Assembly: GCA_021769725.1 (NCBI GenBank)
Contig: JAETSI010000002.1
Span: 1 to 64,000, forward strand
Length of the DNA stretch: 64,000 bases
Direction of reading: 5' to 3'
Source of the DNA: Oscillospiraceae bacterium
GTDB lineage: Bacteria; Bacillota; Clostridia; Oscillospirales; Ruminococcaceae
The position numbers were made by a program, and so were the translations under genes. This document shows positions 1-6,582 of the stretch, piece after piece (the first letter of the stretch is position 1; every line of letters starts with the position of its first letter). Under the pieces are notes generated by a model, which worked only from the letters and a program-made list of their open reading frames with translations, was not told the DNA's origin and searched no databases.

Positions 1-144
1 GATTTCTTCAATGTTTCGTTGGACTATTTAGTTTATGGAAAAGAAAAAAACTCATCAAAGATCGAGTTGACCGTTGATGAGCAGGAGCTACTTACTTACT
101 ATAATAAATTACAGGAACAAAAAACCTTTATTTCCACGGTATGA
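1..144 (+). CDS. XRE-family regulator, C-terminal fragment (cut by window start)
   Basis: Frame 1 is open from base 1 to a TGA at 142-144 and reads as a 47-residue tail beginning DFFNVSLDYLVYGKE. The 'VSLDYLVYG' block is the usual end of an XRE (Cro/CI) helix-turn-helix domain, followed by a short helical tail (LTVDEQELLTYYNKL) common in small XRE repressors. The DNA-binding helices lie outside the window. It would act as a cytoplasmic repressor. Family assignment is from this short tail only. Confidence 0.6.
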   Translation, partial: DFFNVSLDYLVYGKEKNSSKIELTVDEQELLTYYNKLQEQKTFISTV

Positions 145-553
145 CCTTTTTTGTCCAGATTGACAAGGATAAAAAACAGGCGAAATATAGGCAAAAATTA
201 GCTCATATCAGGGCAATGAAATGTGTGAGGATAATGATACTTCCGTCCAGTCACAGACTCAAGCAATGAGGACGGCACTATGAGAATCATAGTGGGATGA
301 GATTTCCATGAGATCGGTAAGCTGCCGGTCGCCTGTAAAGTTCCGTGTACAGCGGATATCGGGGATAAATACTGTACAAGGCAAAACGAATTATAGATGA
401 GGCAAGTTTGCTTGCTGAAATCTATTTGCCATATTTTGCGGTTGTCATCTTTGATGACGAGCAAAATGGCATTTAAATGAAACTGCGGTTTGCGTTTGTC
501 AGACCGCAGCTTTACATAAGCCGGTGCTCCGGCAGAGCAATTCGTTTTTACTT
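145..553. other. Decayed intergenic stretch without a convincing gene
   Basis: No ORF here has both a good ribosome binding site and a recognisable product. A short plus-strand open run near 380-474 reads like a coding tail (EASLLAEIYLPYFAVVIFDD) but has no start and a stop just upstream, so it is probably debris. It lies between a truncated integrase start and a regulator tail, consistent with decay of a mobile element. Confidence 0.4.
483..509. repeat. Short inverted repeat (hairpin)
   Basis: CTGCGGT at 483-489 pairs perfectly with ACCGCAG at 503-509 around a 13-base loop. There is no long T tract, so it is not a confident terminator. It may be left from the mobile element. Confidence 0.4.
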
Positions 554-658
554 TTAGAGTAAACTTTTCATAAGGCTCGACCGGAGAAAAATTATGTATC
601 TTTTATCAGCGTAGTACTTGCCGTACTTGGTTTGCAGACTCTCAGTAACATTTTTCAT
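554..658 (-). pseudogene. Truncated tyrosine integrase, N-terminal remnant
   Basis: An ATG with a good AGGAGG site reads MKNVTESLQTKYGKYYADKR and stops after 34 codons. 'SLQTKYGKYY' resembles the extreme N-terminal arm-binding domain of phage/Tn916-type tyrosine integrases, which are about 370-400 residues long. The similarity stops after roughly 17 residues, so nearly all of the protein, including the catalytic domain, is gone. The start overlaps the stop of the excisionase-like gene (ATGA), the usual xis-int arrangement. Identification rests on a short stretch plus gene order. Confidence 0.45.
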
Positions 659-873
659 GGGCAGCACCTCCTTGTTCCCAGTATATATTCTATTACTTTT
701 ATCTTTGGTATCTTTATATTTTTACCGACATTGAAGCTCTGTATCTCGCCGCTGTTGACCAGTTCGTATGCAGCATGGCGACCTACCGACAGCATTTTCA
801 TCAGCTGCGGAACGCTCACCACGTCAGGATAATCGGTAAACATCTTGTCGTACATCTTTTCAATTTCTGCCAA
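655..873 (-). CDS. Excisionase-like small helix-turn-helix protein
   Basis: 72-residue protein with the pattern of MerR-like excisionase/AlpA DNA-binding domains: 'SVPQLMKMLSVGRHAAYELVNSGEIQSFNVGKNIKIPK', in which a helix-turn-helix is followed by a basic wing. Such proteins bend DNA and direct integrase toward excision. The start is a TTG about 7 bases after GAGAGGTG. The 3' end overlaps the truncated integrase ATG by four bases, suggesting former translational coupling. With the integrase gone it probably no longer serves element excision. It could instead be a generic HTH_17 regulator. Confidence 0.6.
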   Translation of the reverse strand: MAEIEKMYDKMFTDYPDVVSVPQLMKMLSVGRHAAYELVNSGEIQSFNVGKNIKIPKIKVIEYILGTRRCCP

Positions 874-929
874 TAGCTAACACCTCTCGTTATATTTCTA
901 AACGCGATCACATAAATTACATTATTCAT
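816..929 (-). CDS. Possible 37-codon leader ORF overlapping the excisionase-like gene
   Basis: An ATG follows a strong AAAGGAGG site and reads MNNVIYVIAFRNITRGVSYW, ending inside the excisionase-like gene in a different frame. The product is not recognised. Its value is the unusually good ribosome binding site, better than that of the gene it overlaps, so it may couple translation to the TTG start downstream. It could also be chance. Confidence 0.25.
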   Translation of the reverse strand: MNNVIYVIAFRNITRGVSYWQKLKRCTTRCLPIILTW

Positions 930-955
930 TTTACTTTCCTCCTTTGGAATATTTT

Positions 956-1021
956 AAAGGGGAGCGGTGAAGTACCGCTCCCTTTGACAATGTAAAGGGT
1001 ACGGTGTTTTACCGTACCCTT
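956..1021. repeat. Two consecutive similar hairpins
   Basis: Two adjacent inverted repeats with similar arms: AAAGGGGAGCGGT/ACCGCTCCCTTT (956-985) and AAGGGTACGGT/ACCGTACCCTT (995-1021). Both carry AAGGG..CGGT arms with short loops. Neither has a convincing T tract. They sit between the frameshifted regulator and the excisionase-like gene, both on the minus strand, and may be an attenuator, an RNA-processing site or a recombination site. Confidence 0.5.
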
Positions 1022-1050
1022 ACACAATTTTAATTGCCATTGCTATGACA

Positions 1051-1308
1051 CTATTTCAGGTTTTCACTCTTGCCGAACATCACATCTATTATCAGTTCAG
1101 CACAATCACGAAAGCCTTGTACATAGCTTTCGGCTATCATTGTTTCTGACAATTTTCCATGCAGATCTGTTATTTCGTTAAGCAGTTTTTTGTCATCGAG
1201 CGATAACCTTTTCTCCAGAGAATCACACATCTTGAGCAGTTCAAGACCGTGTTTCGCATATTCGGATTCGCTCTTTACACTATGCAGACACGGTGTCCAC
1301 CTTTTTTT
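1051..1308 (-). pseudogene. Conserved-looking frame continuing after the XRE gene (possible frameshift half)
   Basis: Downstream of the XRE ORF another frame stays open to TAG at 1051 and reads SVKSESEYAKHGLELLKMCD...IAESYVQGFRDCAELIIDVMFG. The composition and the heptad-like 'Y.QGF..CAELI' ending resemble small uncharacterised Firmicutes proteins of the DUF6809 type (from memory). No in-frame ATG, GTG or TTG with a ribosome binding site precedes it. It joins the XRE frame by a one-base slip at a run of seven A (minus strand, 1302-1308). Either a one-base deletion split a single gene, or A7 supports programmed -1 frameshifting. Confidence 0.4.
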
Positions 1309-1508
1309 AAGCCAAAAAGTTCATCAAGAGAAATATTAAGAGTTTCGGAAAGCAGTGGTAAAAGAGAACCGTCAGGATAACTTGTATTTTCCCATTTTGA
1401 AACAGCCTGCGGTGAAACATTCATTTTCTGAGCAAGTTGTTCCTGAGTAAGACCAAGTTCCTTTCTTCGATTTACTAAATTTTTTCTGAATGCAGTGTTG
1501 TTATCCAT
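1275..1508 (-). CDS. XRE-family transcriptional regulator (short, possibly frameshifted)
   Basis: 77 residues carrying a complete XRE helix-turn-helix: 'LVNRRKELGLTQEQLAQKM' then 'SPQAVSKWENTSYPDGSLLPLLSETLNISLDELFG'. It should bind an operator as a dimer. The frame ends in an atypical tail (GGHRVCIV) just after an A7 run; shifting by one base there opens a longer conserved-looking frame, so the native product was probably longer. It lies upstream of the excisionase-like gene on the same strand, as a mobile-element repressor might. Confidence 0.75.
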   Translation of the reverse strand: MDNNTAFRKNLVNRRKELGLTQEQLAQKMNVSPQAVSKWENTSYPDGSLLPLLSETLNISLDELFGLKKGGHRVCIV

Positions 1509-1654
1509 AATTTTTTCTCCGGAGTTATTATGTTTTTTACTGTAATTCTATTATAGCACATCATTCGGTGGAGTGCAACTTAAATATTTTCTAATCATTT
1601 CTACTAAAATAATATTTGATCAACTAAAGGTATAGGTAACAATGCATAATCCCC
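1509..1654. other. Non-coding gap upstream of the XRE gene
   Basis: AT-rich, with no ORF worth calling. Minus-strand promoter elements for the XRE gene are expected here but I could not pick a clear -35/-10 pair. Confidence 0.4.
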
Positions 1655-1699
1655 GATTTCAAAAAGAATAAAGAAAACACTCGGCAGAAATGCCGAGTG
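1655..1699 (-). terminator. Rho-independent terminator downstream of folC
   Basis: Perfect 9-bp stem CACTCGGCA/TGCCGAGTG around a GAAA loop (1678-1699). Read on the minus strand it is followed by a T-rich tail (TTTTCTTTATTCTTTTT). It lies about 190 bases after the folC stop, with no gene between. Confidence 0.7.
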
Positions 1700-1892
1700 A
1701 GCAAAGAAATATATATTTTTTCGCAAGAGTACACTGAACCAGACCGACGAATCCACCCTTGCCCCAGATAGACAAACATTGCAGTTTCAAACTGTTAAAT
1801 CAAATATCCTGCATATAAACTTCTTGAAATACGACAATCCATTGAGAATTTGTGACGCAGAACAGTAAAATATTGGTTGAAAGATCCATTAG

Positions 1893-3170
1893 TTAATCTG
1901 GTAGTTTTTCAATTGCATCAATAAATTCCTTGTACATATAAAGAGAGCCCAGAGCAATAAGTGGTATATTACGGTTTTGTGCGTATTCATATGCGGATTT
2001 GACACCTTTTTTAAAGTCTGTAAAATAAGCTGCTGCAATTCCTTTTGCATTAAACGAATCCGCCAGCAGACTGCTGTCAAGAGCTCTTGGATTATCCGGT
2101 TTGACGGCAAATGCCTTGTCGGTCAGATCTCCCAATATATCGGCGTAAAGACCGTATTCCTTGTCAGCCATCACGCCGATGAGAAGAGCAGCTTTTTTAT
2201 CCGAACAAAGTTGTATACTGTCAGCAGCGCACTTTATGCCGCATGGGTTATGAGAACCGTCAAAAATTACAAGTGGATTTTTTCTGAGAATTTCAAATCT
2301 TCCGTGCCATTTTGCTTTTTCAAGACCTGTTCTGACATCGCTGTCGGTGATATTCAGGCCACGCTTACGCAGAATTTCAACTGCTGTCAGTACATTTGCA
2401 GCGTTATAAATCTGGTAAGTTCCGGTGAGGCATATATGCAGTCTGCCGAATCCCTCAAAGCAGAAATCCGTGCCGCCGAGAGAGCAGGAAACATCAGATA
2501 TCCGGCTGAGATCGGTGCGGTAAAGCTCCGATCCGGCTTTCTGTGCGGCTTCGGCTATTACTCTGTCGGCATCGGGATCATTTCCGCCGAAGAGAACCGG
2601 GCAGCCTGGACGAATAATCCCTGATTTGTGACGTGCAATTTCTTCGGGAGTATTTCCAAGAAAACTGCAATGATCTTTCTGGACGTTTGTAATTACAGAA
2701 AGCAGGGGAGCATCAATGACATTGGTAGAATCAAGACAGCCGCCCATTCCGCATTCTACAACAGAAATATCACAGTTTTTATCTGTGAATAATTTGTAGG
2801 CAGCGGCGGTAAGAACTTCAAATTCAGTTGGTTTGTCGTTTATGCTTTCGCAAAGGGGGGTGAGCGAACAAATGAGATCTCCGAATTCTTCACGGAGGAT
2901 CTCACTGCCGTTTATGCGGAAGCTGTCAGTGACTTCTGTGATTGCCGGGGAAGAGAAACTGCCTGTAAGATATCCGGCTGTTTTCAGGACAGAACAAAGC
3001 ATAGCGCCGAATGAACCTTTTCCGTTTGTGCCTGATATATGGACAGCCTTTACTTTATTCTGCGGTTCGTCAAGTAGTGTCATGATCTGTTTGATACGTT
3101 CAAGACCCAGCTTGCTTCCTCTGCGTGAGATGTTTTTCAGATATTCCAGGGCGTTGTCGTAATTTGTCAT
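1893..3170 (-). CDS. folC: Folylpolyglutamate synthase / dihydrofolate synthase
   Basis: 425 residues, the normal FolC length. It adds glutamate to folates (and, if bifunctional, to dihydropteroate) using ATP in the cytoplasm. The Mur-ligase-type P-loop 'HISGTNGKGSFGAM' is near residue 45, the typical 'GSFSSPAI' follows, then 'ECGMGGCLDSTNVI', a Mur central-domain 'TNVQKDH', and 'DGSHNPCG' at the start of the C-terminal domain. Its ATG overlaps the folT stop by four bases (ATGA), so the two are coupled. Together with the THF riboswitch upstream, this is a folate uptake and retention operon: folate enters through FolT and is trapped by glutamylation. Confidence 0.95.
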   Translation of the reverse strand: MTNYDNALEYLKNISRRGSKLGLERIKQIMTLLDEPQNKVKAVHISGTNGKGSFGAMLCSVLKTAGYLTGSFSSPAITEVTDSFRINGSEILREEFGDLICSLTPLCESINDKPTEFEVLTAAAYKLFTDKNCDISVVECGMGGCLDSTNVIDAPLLSVITNVQKDHCSFLGNTPEEIARHKSGIIRPGCPVLFGGNDPDADRVIAEAAQKAGSELYRTDLSRISDVSCSLGGTDFCFEGFGRLHICLTGTYQIYNAANVLTAVEILRKRGLNITDSDVRTGLEKAKWHGRFEILRKNPLVIFDGSHNPCGIKCAADSIQLCSDKKAALLIGVMADKEYGLYADILGDLTDKAFAVKPDNPRALDSSLLADSFNAKGIAAAYFTDFKKGVKSAYEYAQNRNIPLIALGSLYMYKEFIDAIEKLPD

Positions 3171-3727
3171 TTTTTCACTCTTTCAAGCTGATCTGAAAAA
3201 GCTTTGTTTTTCAGCAGCAGATAAATAATATAAAATTCCAGTATTCCGATACCTATATACAGTGGTATCCTCAACAGGAGCACTTGTATAGGCGTATGGA
3301 AATATAAATACATACCTATTGATTTTATCAGCATAGAGCCTGCTGCGTGAGCGGCAAGAACGGAAAGAGCCGTTCTGGGACATTTATCCATCTTTGAAAG
3401 AAGAATAGATATAAGTCCTGAAATGAATCCGATAGAAGCTGCCCCCAAAGTAATAACAGGATTAATGGAGTAGCCTACCAGGAGACATCCAATCAGGTCG
3501 GCACCGGCTCCGACAGCTGCTCCGATAAACGGCCCGAAAAATATTCCTGCCATGAGAAGCGGAAGATTCTCGAAGCTGATGCGGATGCTGGTTCCGATGT
3601 TAAATGCCAACACTTTGCCGAGCACAATGCTCATGGCGATGAACAGCGCTGATACAACCAGCACACGGGTGTTGCCAAAGAGTTTAAGACTCTTAACAGC
3701 AGAAGTTGTCTTGTTTGTTGAATTCAT
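3167..3727 (-). CDS. folT: Folate ECF transporter substrate-binding (S) component
   Basis: About 186 residues with six predicted membrane segments, the length and hydropathy of ECF S components. 'AMSIVLGKVLAF', 'ISFENLPLLMAGIFFGPFIGAAVGAGADLIGCLL' and a C-terminal 'LLLRIPLYIGIGILEFYIIYLLL' match the FolT family. It captures folate and works with the shared EcfA/EcfT energising module, which is not encoded here. The start is the ATG at 3727, seven bases after AAGGAGG; the longer ORF start is unsupported. It is coupled to folC downstream and preceded by a THF riboswitch. Confidence 0.88.
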   Translation of the reverse strand: MNSTNKTTSAVKSLKLFGNTRVLVVSALFIAMSIVLGKVLAFNIGTSIRISFENLPLLMAGIFFGPFIGAAVGAGADLIGCLLVGYSINPVITLGAASIGFISGLISILLSKMDKCPRTALSVLAAHAAGSMLIKSIGMYLYFHTPIQVLLLRIPLYIGIGILEFYIIYLLLKNKAFSDQLERVKK

Positions 3728-3794
3728 AAAAAAATACCTCCTTTTCCTCACTCATATGACAAGAAAAGAAGGCATAATGCTTTTTATTGTCCTA

Positions 3795-3913
3795 TGAAGC
3801 GGGATGCAAGATGCGAATCGCAGCCGTATGGCTTTCGTCCGCCGGACAACTCCCCGTCCCGGCAGCACTGGAATACCGGATTCCCGGTATAGCGGACACA
3901 CCTTTACTCTTCA
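3795..3913 (-). promoter_or_regulatory. Tetrahydrofolate (THF) riboswitch
   Basis: In the minus-strand leader of folT, the 5' arm reads GAAGAGUA and the 3' arm reads UUGCAUCCCGCUUC. These correspond to the closing helix and conserved core of the THF aptamer (consensus ends GGAGAGUA...UUGCAUCCGCUCC). The interior contains GC-rich helices, such as GUCCGCUAUACCGG with CCGG and GCGGAC partners. The folT context is the classic location. THF binding is expected to lower folT-folC expression, probably by blocking translation since I see no strong terminator before the start. Confidence 0.75.
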
Positions 3914-4075
3914 GTGATAATGTCGGCATAAATTCTGATGCCGCATTTTTATTATACTCCCACAATTATGAATTGTCAATATGGAGTATTGGTAAACTTG
4001 TTTGCTTGTTATGTATTAATTTTGTGCGATTTAAACTATAAAACAAAAAATCATACAGTATACAGGAAATATATG

Positions 4076-4104
4076 TTGACATTGTAAAAAAAAAGTGATA
4101 TAAT
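4076..4104 (+). promoter_or_regulatory. Sigma-A-type promoter
   Basis: TTGACA (4076-4081), a 17-base spacer containing an A tract, and TATAAT (4099-4104): both hexamers are perfect consensus. It drives the XRE-cupin-ligase gene. Confidence 0.85.
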
Positions 4105-4119
4105 TATTCTCATGTAAGC

Positions 4120-4136
4120 GTATACACAAAGTATAC
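4120..4136. promoter_or_regulatory. Candidate operator: two GTATAC boxes
   Basis: Two identical palindromic hexamers GTATAC (4120-4125 and 4131-4136) are spaced 11 bases start to start, about one helical turn, just after the expected transcription start. The gene behind them encodes its own helix-turn-helix domain, so autoregulation is a reasonable inference. Confidence 0.45.
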
Positions 4137-4197
4137 AATATGTATAAATTCAGCATTAAAAAATCAGCTGATTTTACAGAAAGGAGCAGGCTTACTA

Positions 4198-6503
4198 TGA
4201 GTAATTTATTGAATCCGGAGTTTAAGATAAGAGAGGTCGCTGAGCGAATTAGAGCTACACGTGAGTCGGTAGGTCTGACCCCTGAGGAAATGGCTGAAAA
4301 AGTAGGGATGACATCCTTTGAATATCTTGCTTATGAGGGCGGAGCAAAGGATTTCAGCTTCTCGTTTATCTATAAATTCGCAGGCGCAACAGGCGTTGAG
4401 ATCACTGATCTCATGGAGGGTGAATCTCCGCATATCAATAGTTTTGACATTACAAGAAAAGGGGAAGGACTGCCTATTGCACGCCGCAAGGGTCTTACTT
4501 ATCAGCGTCTTGCCCCGAACTTTAAGAATAAGATTGGTGAACCGTTTCTTGTTACAATTCCGTATGTTGACGAAAAATTCAGGGTTGCTCATCCCCATAC
4601 CCATGAGGGACAGGAGATGGATATTGTTGTAAGCGGACAGCTTAAAGTTCAGGTCGGTGATAATGTCGAGATCCTGAACGAGGGAGACTCTATCTATTAT
4701 GATAGCTCTGAACCGCATGACGAATGGGCTGTAGGCGGCAAAGAGTGCAAATTCTATGCTGTCGTATTCGGTGCCAACGCTCCTCAGAGAGCTATTCAGC
4801 ACCTTGAACCCGTTATTTTGCCCGGAGTTACAAACTTCGATCTTGCAAAGGTCGAGAATCCTGTTGCAGATAAGTTCGTGGATGTTGAAACTGACGAAAA
4901 CGGTGCAATGAAGGATATTCATTTTAAGAATGTTGAAACATTTAACTTTGGCTTTGATATCGTTGATGTTCTTGCCGAAAAGAATCCTGACAAGTGCGCT
5001 CTCATTTACGTTTCCAACGAAATGGAAGAAAAGCGCTTTACGTTCAGTGATATCAAGAAATACTCAAATCAGGCGGCTAATTATTTCCGTTCAATGGGAA
5101 TCCGCAAGGGCGACAGGGTAATGCTTGTTCTTAAAAGACACTATCAGTTCTGGTTTGCAATTAATGCGCTTCACAAGCTTGGCGCTATAGTAATTCCCGC
5201 TACAAATCAGCTCGTTCAGCATGATTTCACATATCGTTTCCAGGCAGCTGATGTAAAAGCTATCGTCTGTACAGGAGACGGCGATGTTGCACATCAGGTC
5301 GATCTTGCCGTTGAAGAATGCGGTATGAATATCATTAAAATGATGGCGCACGGTCAGCGTGACGGCTGGTTCAGCTTCGACGAAGGCATCAAGGGATGCA
5401 GCGACGTATTTGAGCGTCCGACTGATCCCAGTGAACTTTCCTGCGGTCATGAGCCTAATCTCATGTACTTCACTTCGGGAACCACAGGATATCCTAAAAT
5501 TGCAGAGCATAGTCATCTGTATGCTCTCGGTCACTTTGTGACTGCCCGTTATTGGCATAACGTTGATCCTAACGGCATTCATTTCACTATCTCTGACACG
5601 GGCTGGGGTAAAGCACTCTGGGGCAAGCTTTACGGTCAGTGGCTCAGCGAGACCTGCGTTTTCGTTTATGACTTTGACCGCTTTGACGCAAACAAGATTC
5701 TGCCGATGTTCGCAAAGTACGGTATAACTACTTTCTGTGCTCCCCCCACGATGTTCAGATTCTTTATCAAAGAAGATCTGTCAAAGTTCGACCTCAGCAG
5801 CATCAAGTATGCGACAGTAGCCGGTGAGGCACTTAATCCCGAGGTGTACAATCAGTTCCTCAAGGCAACGGGCGTAAAGCTTATGGAGGGCTTCGGTCAG
5901 ACTGAAACCACCCTTGTTATCGGCAACTTCGTAGGCATGACGGCTCGTCCCGGTTCTATGGGAAAGCCAAATGTACAGTATGATGTTGACATTGTTGATC
6001 CGGACGGAAATCCCGTAAAGCCTGGTGAAACAGGCGAGATCGTTATCCGCACCGACAAGAATACGCCTCCCGGACTTTTCTTGGAATATTATAATGATCA
6101 GGAAAAGACAACGGAAGCATGGCATGACGGAATTTACCATACAGGCGATACAGCCTGGAAGGATGAGGACGGCTATTATTGGTATGTTGGACGTGTTGAC
6201 GATGTTATTAAGTCATCCGGTTACCGCATCGGACCATTTGAGATCGAAAGCGTTATTATGGAACTTCCGTATGTTCTGGAATGCGGCGTAAGTGCTGCTC
6301 CCGATCCGATAAGAGGTCAGGTTGTAAAGGCGTCTATCGTTCTCACAAAGGGAACAGTCGGAACGGATGAACTTAAAAAGGAGATCCAGAATTATGTCAA
6401 GGAGCATACTGCTCCGTATAAATATCCGAGAATAGTTGAGTTCCGTGACGAACTTCCAAAGACTATCAGCGGAAAGATCAGAAGAGTTGAACTTAAGGGT
6501 TAA
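4198..6503 (+). CDS. XRE-cupin domains fused to an AMP-forming acyl-CoA synthetase
   Basis: 768 residues from the ATG behind GAAAGGAG; the ORF-track start at 4140 is too far upstream. Residues about 10-65 form an XRE helix-turn-helix (LTPEEMAEKVGMTSFEYLAYEGG). Residues about 110-195 form a cupin (HPHTHEGQEMDIVVSGQLKVQVG). From about 235 on is an adenylate-forming ligase: 'YFTSGTTGYPKIAEHSH' phosphate loop, 'GFGQTE', 'YHTGDTAWKDEDGYYWYVGRVDDVIKSSGYRIGP' hinge, and 'PKTISGKIRR' with the catalytic lysine. It should convert a carboxylate, ATP and CoA to acyl-CoA, AMP and PPi. The acid is unknown; the ligase part resembles acetyl/medium-chain synthetases. The regulator fusion suggests ligand sensing or autoregulation. 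It is monocistronic, with its own promoter and terminator. Confidence 0.85.
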
Positions 6504-6516
6504 ATAATATAAAGAA

Positions 6517-6547
6517 AAGCGGCGGTCATTAACTGACCGCCGCTTTC
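6517..6547. terminator. Bidirectional terminator
   Basis: AAAGCGGCGGTCA pairs with TGACCGCCGCTTT around a short loop, flanked by A- and T-rich sequence. It sits between the ligase gene and the converging lipoprotein genes and could serve both. Confidence 0.85.
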
Positions 6548-6582
6548 CTATTGGAGATATTGTAAATTGAAGATGTCTTATT

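Noticed and set aside
198-464. 88-residue minus-strand ORF near the left end
   Set aside because: No ribosome binding site and no recognisable pattern; in a decayed region.
478-558. 26-codon plus-strand ORF starting MKLRFAFVRPQ
   Set aside because: No ribosome binding site and it spans a hairpin; likely chance.
1977-2624. 215-residue plus-strand ORF
   Set aside because: Lies wholly inside folC on the other strand; cysteine-rich low-information product and no ribosome binding site. Shadow.
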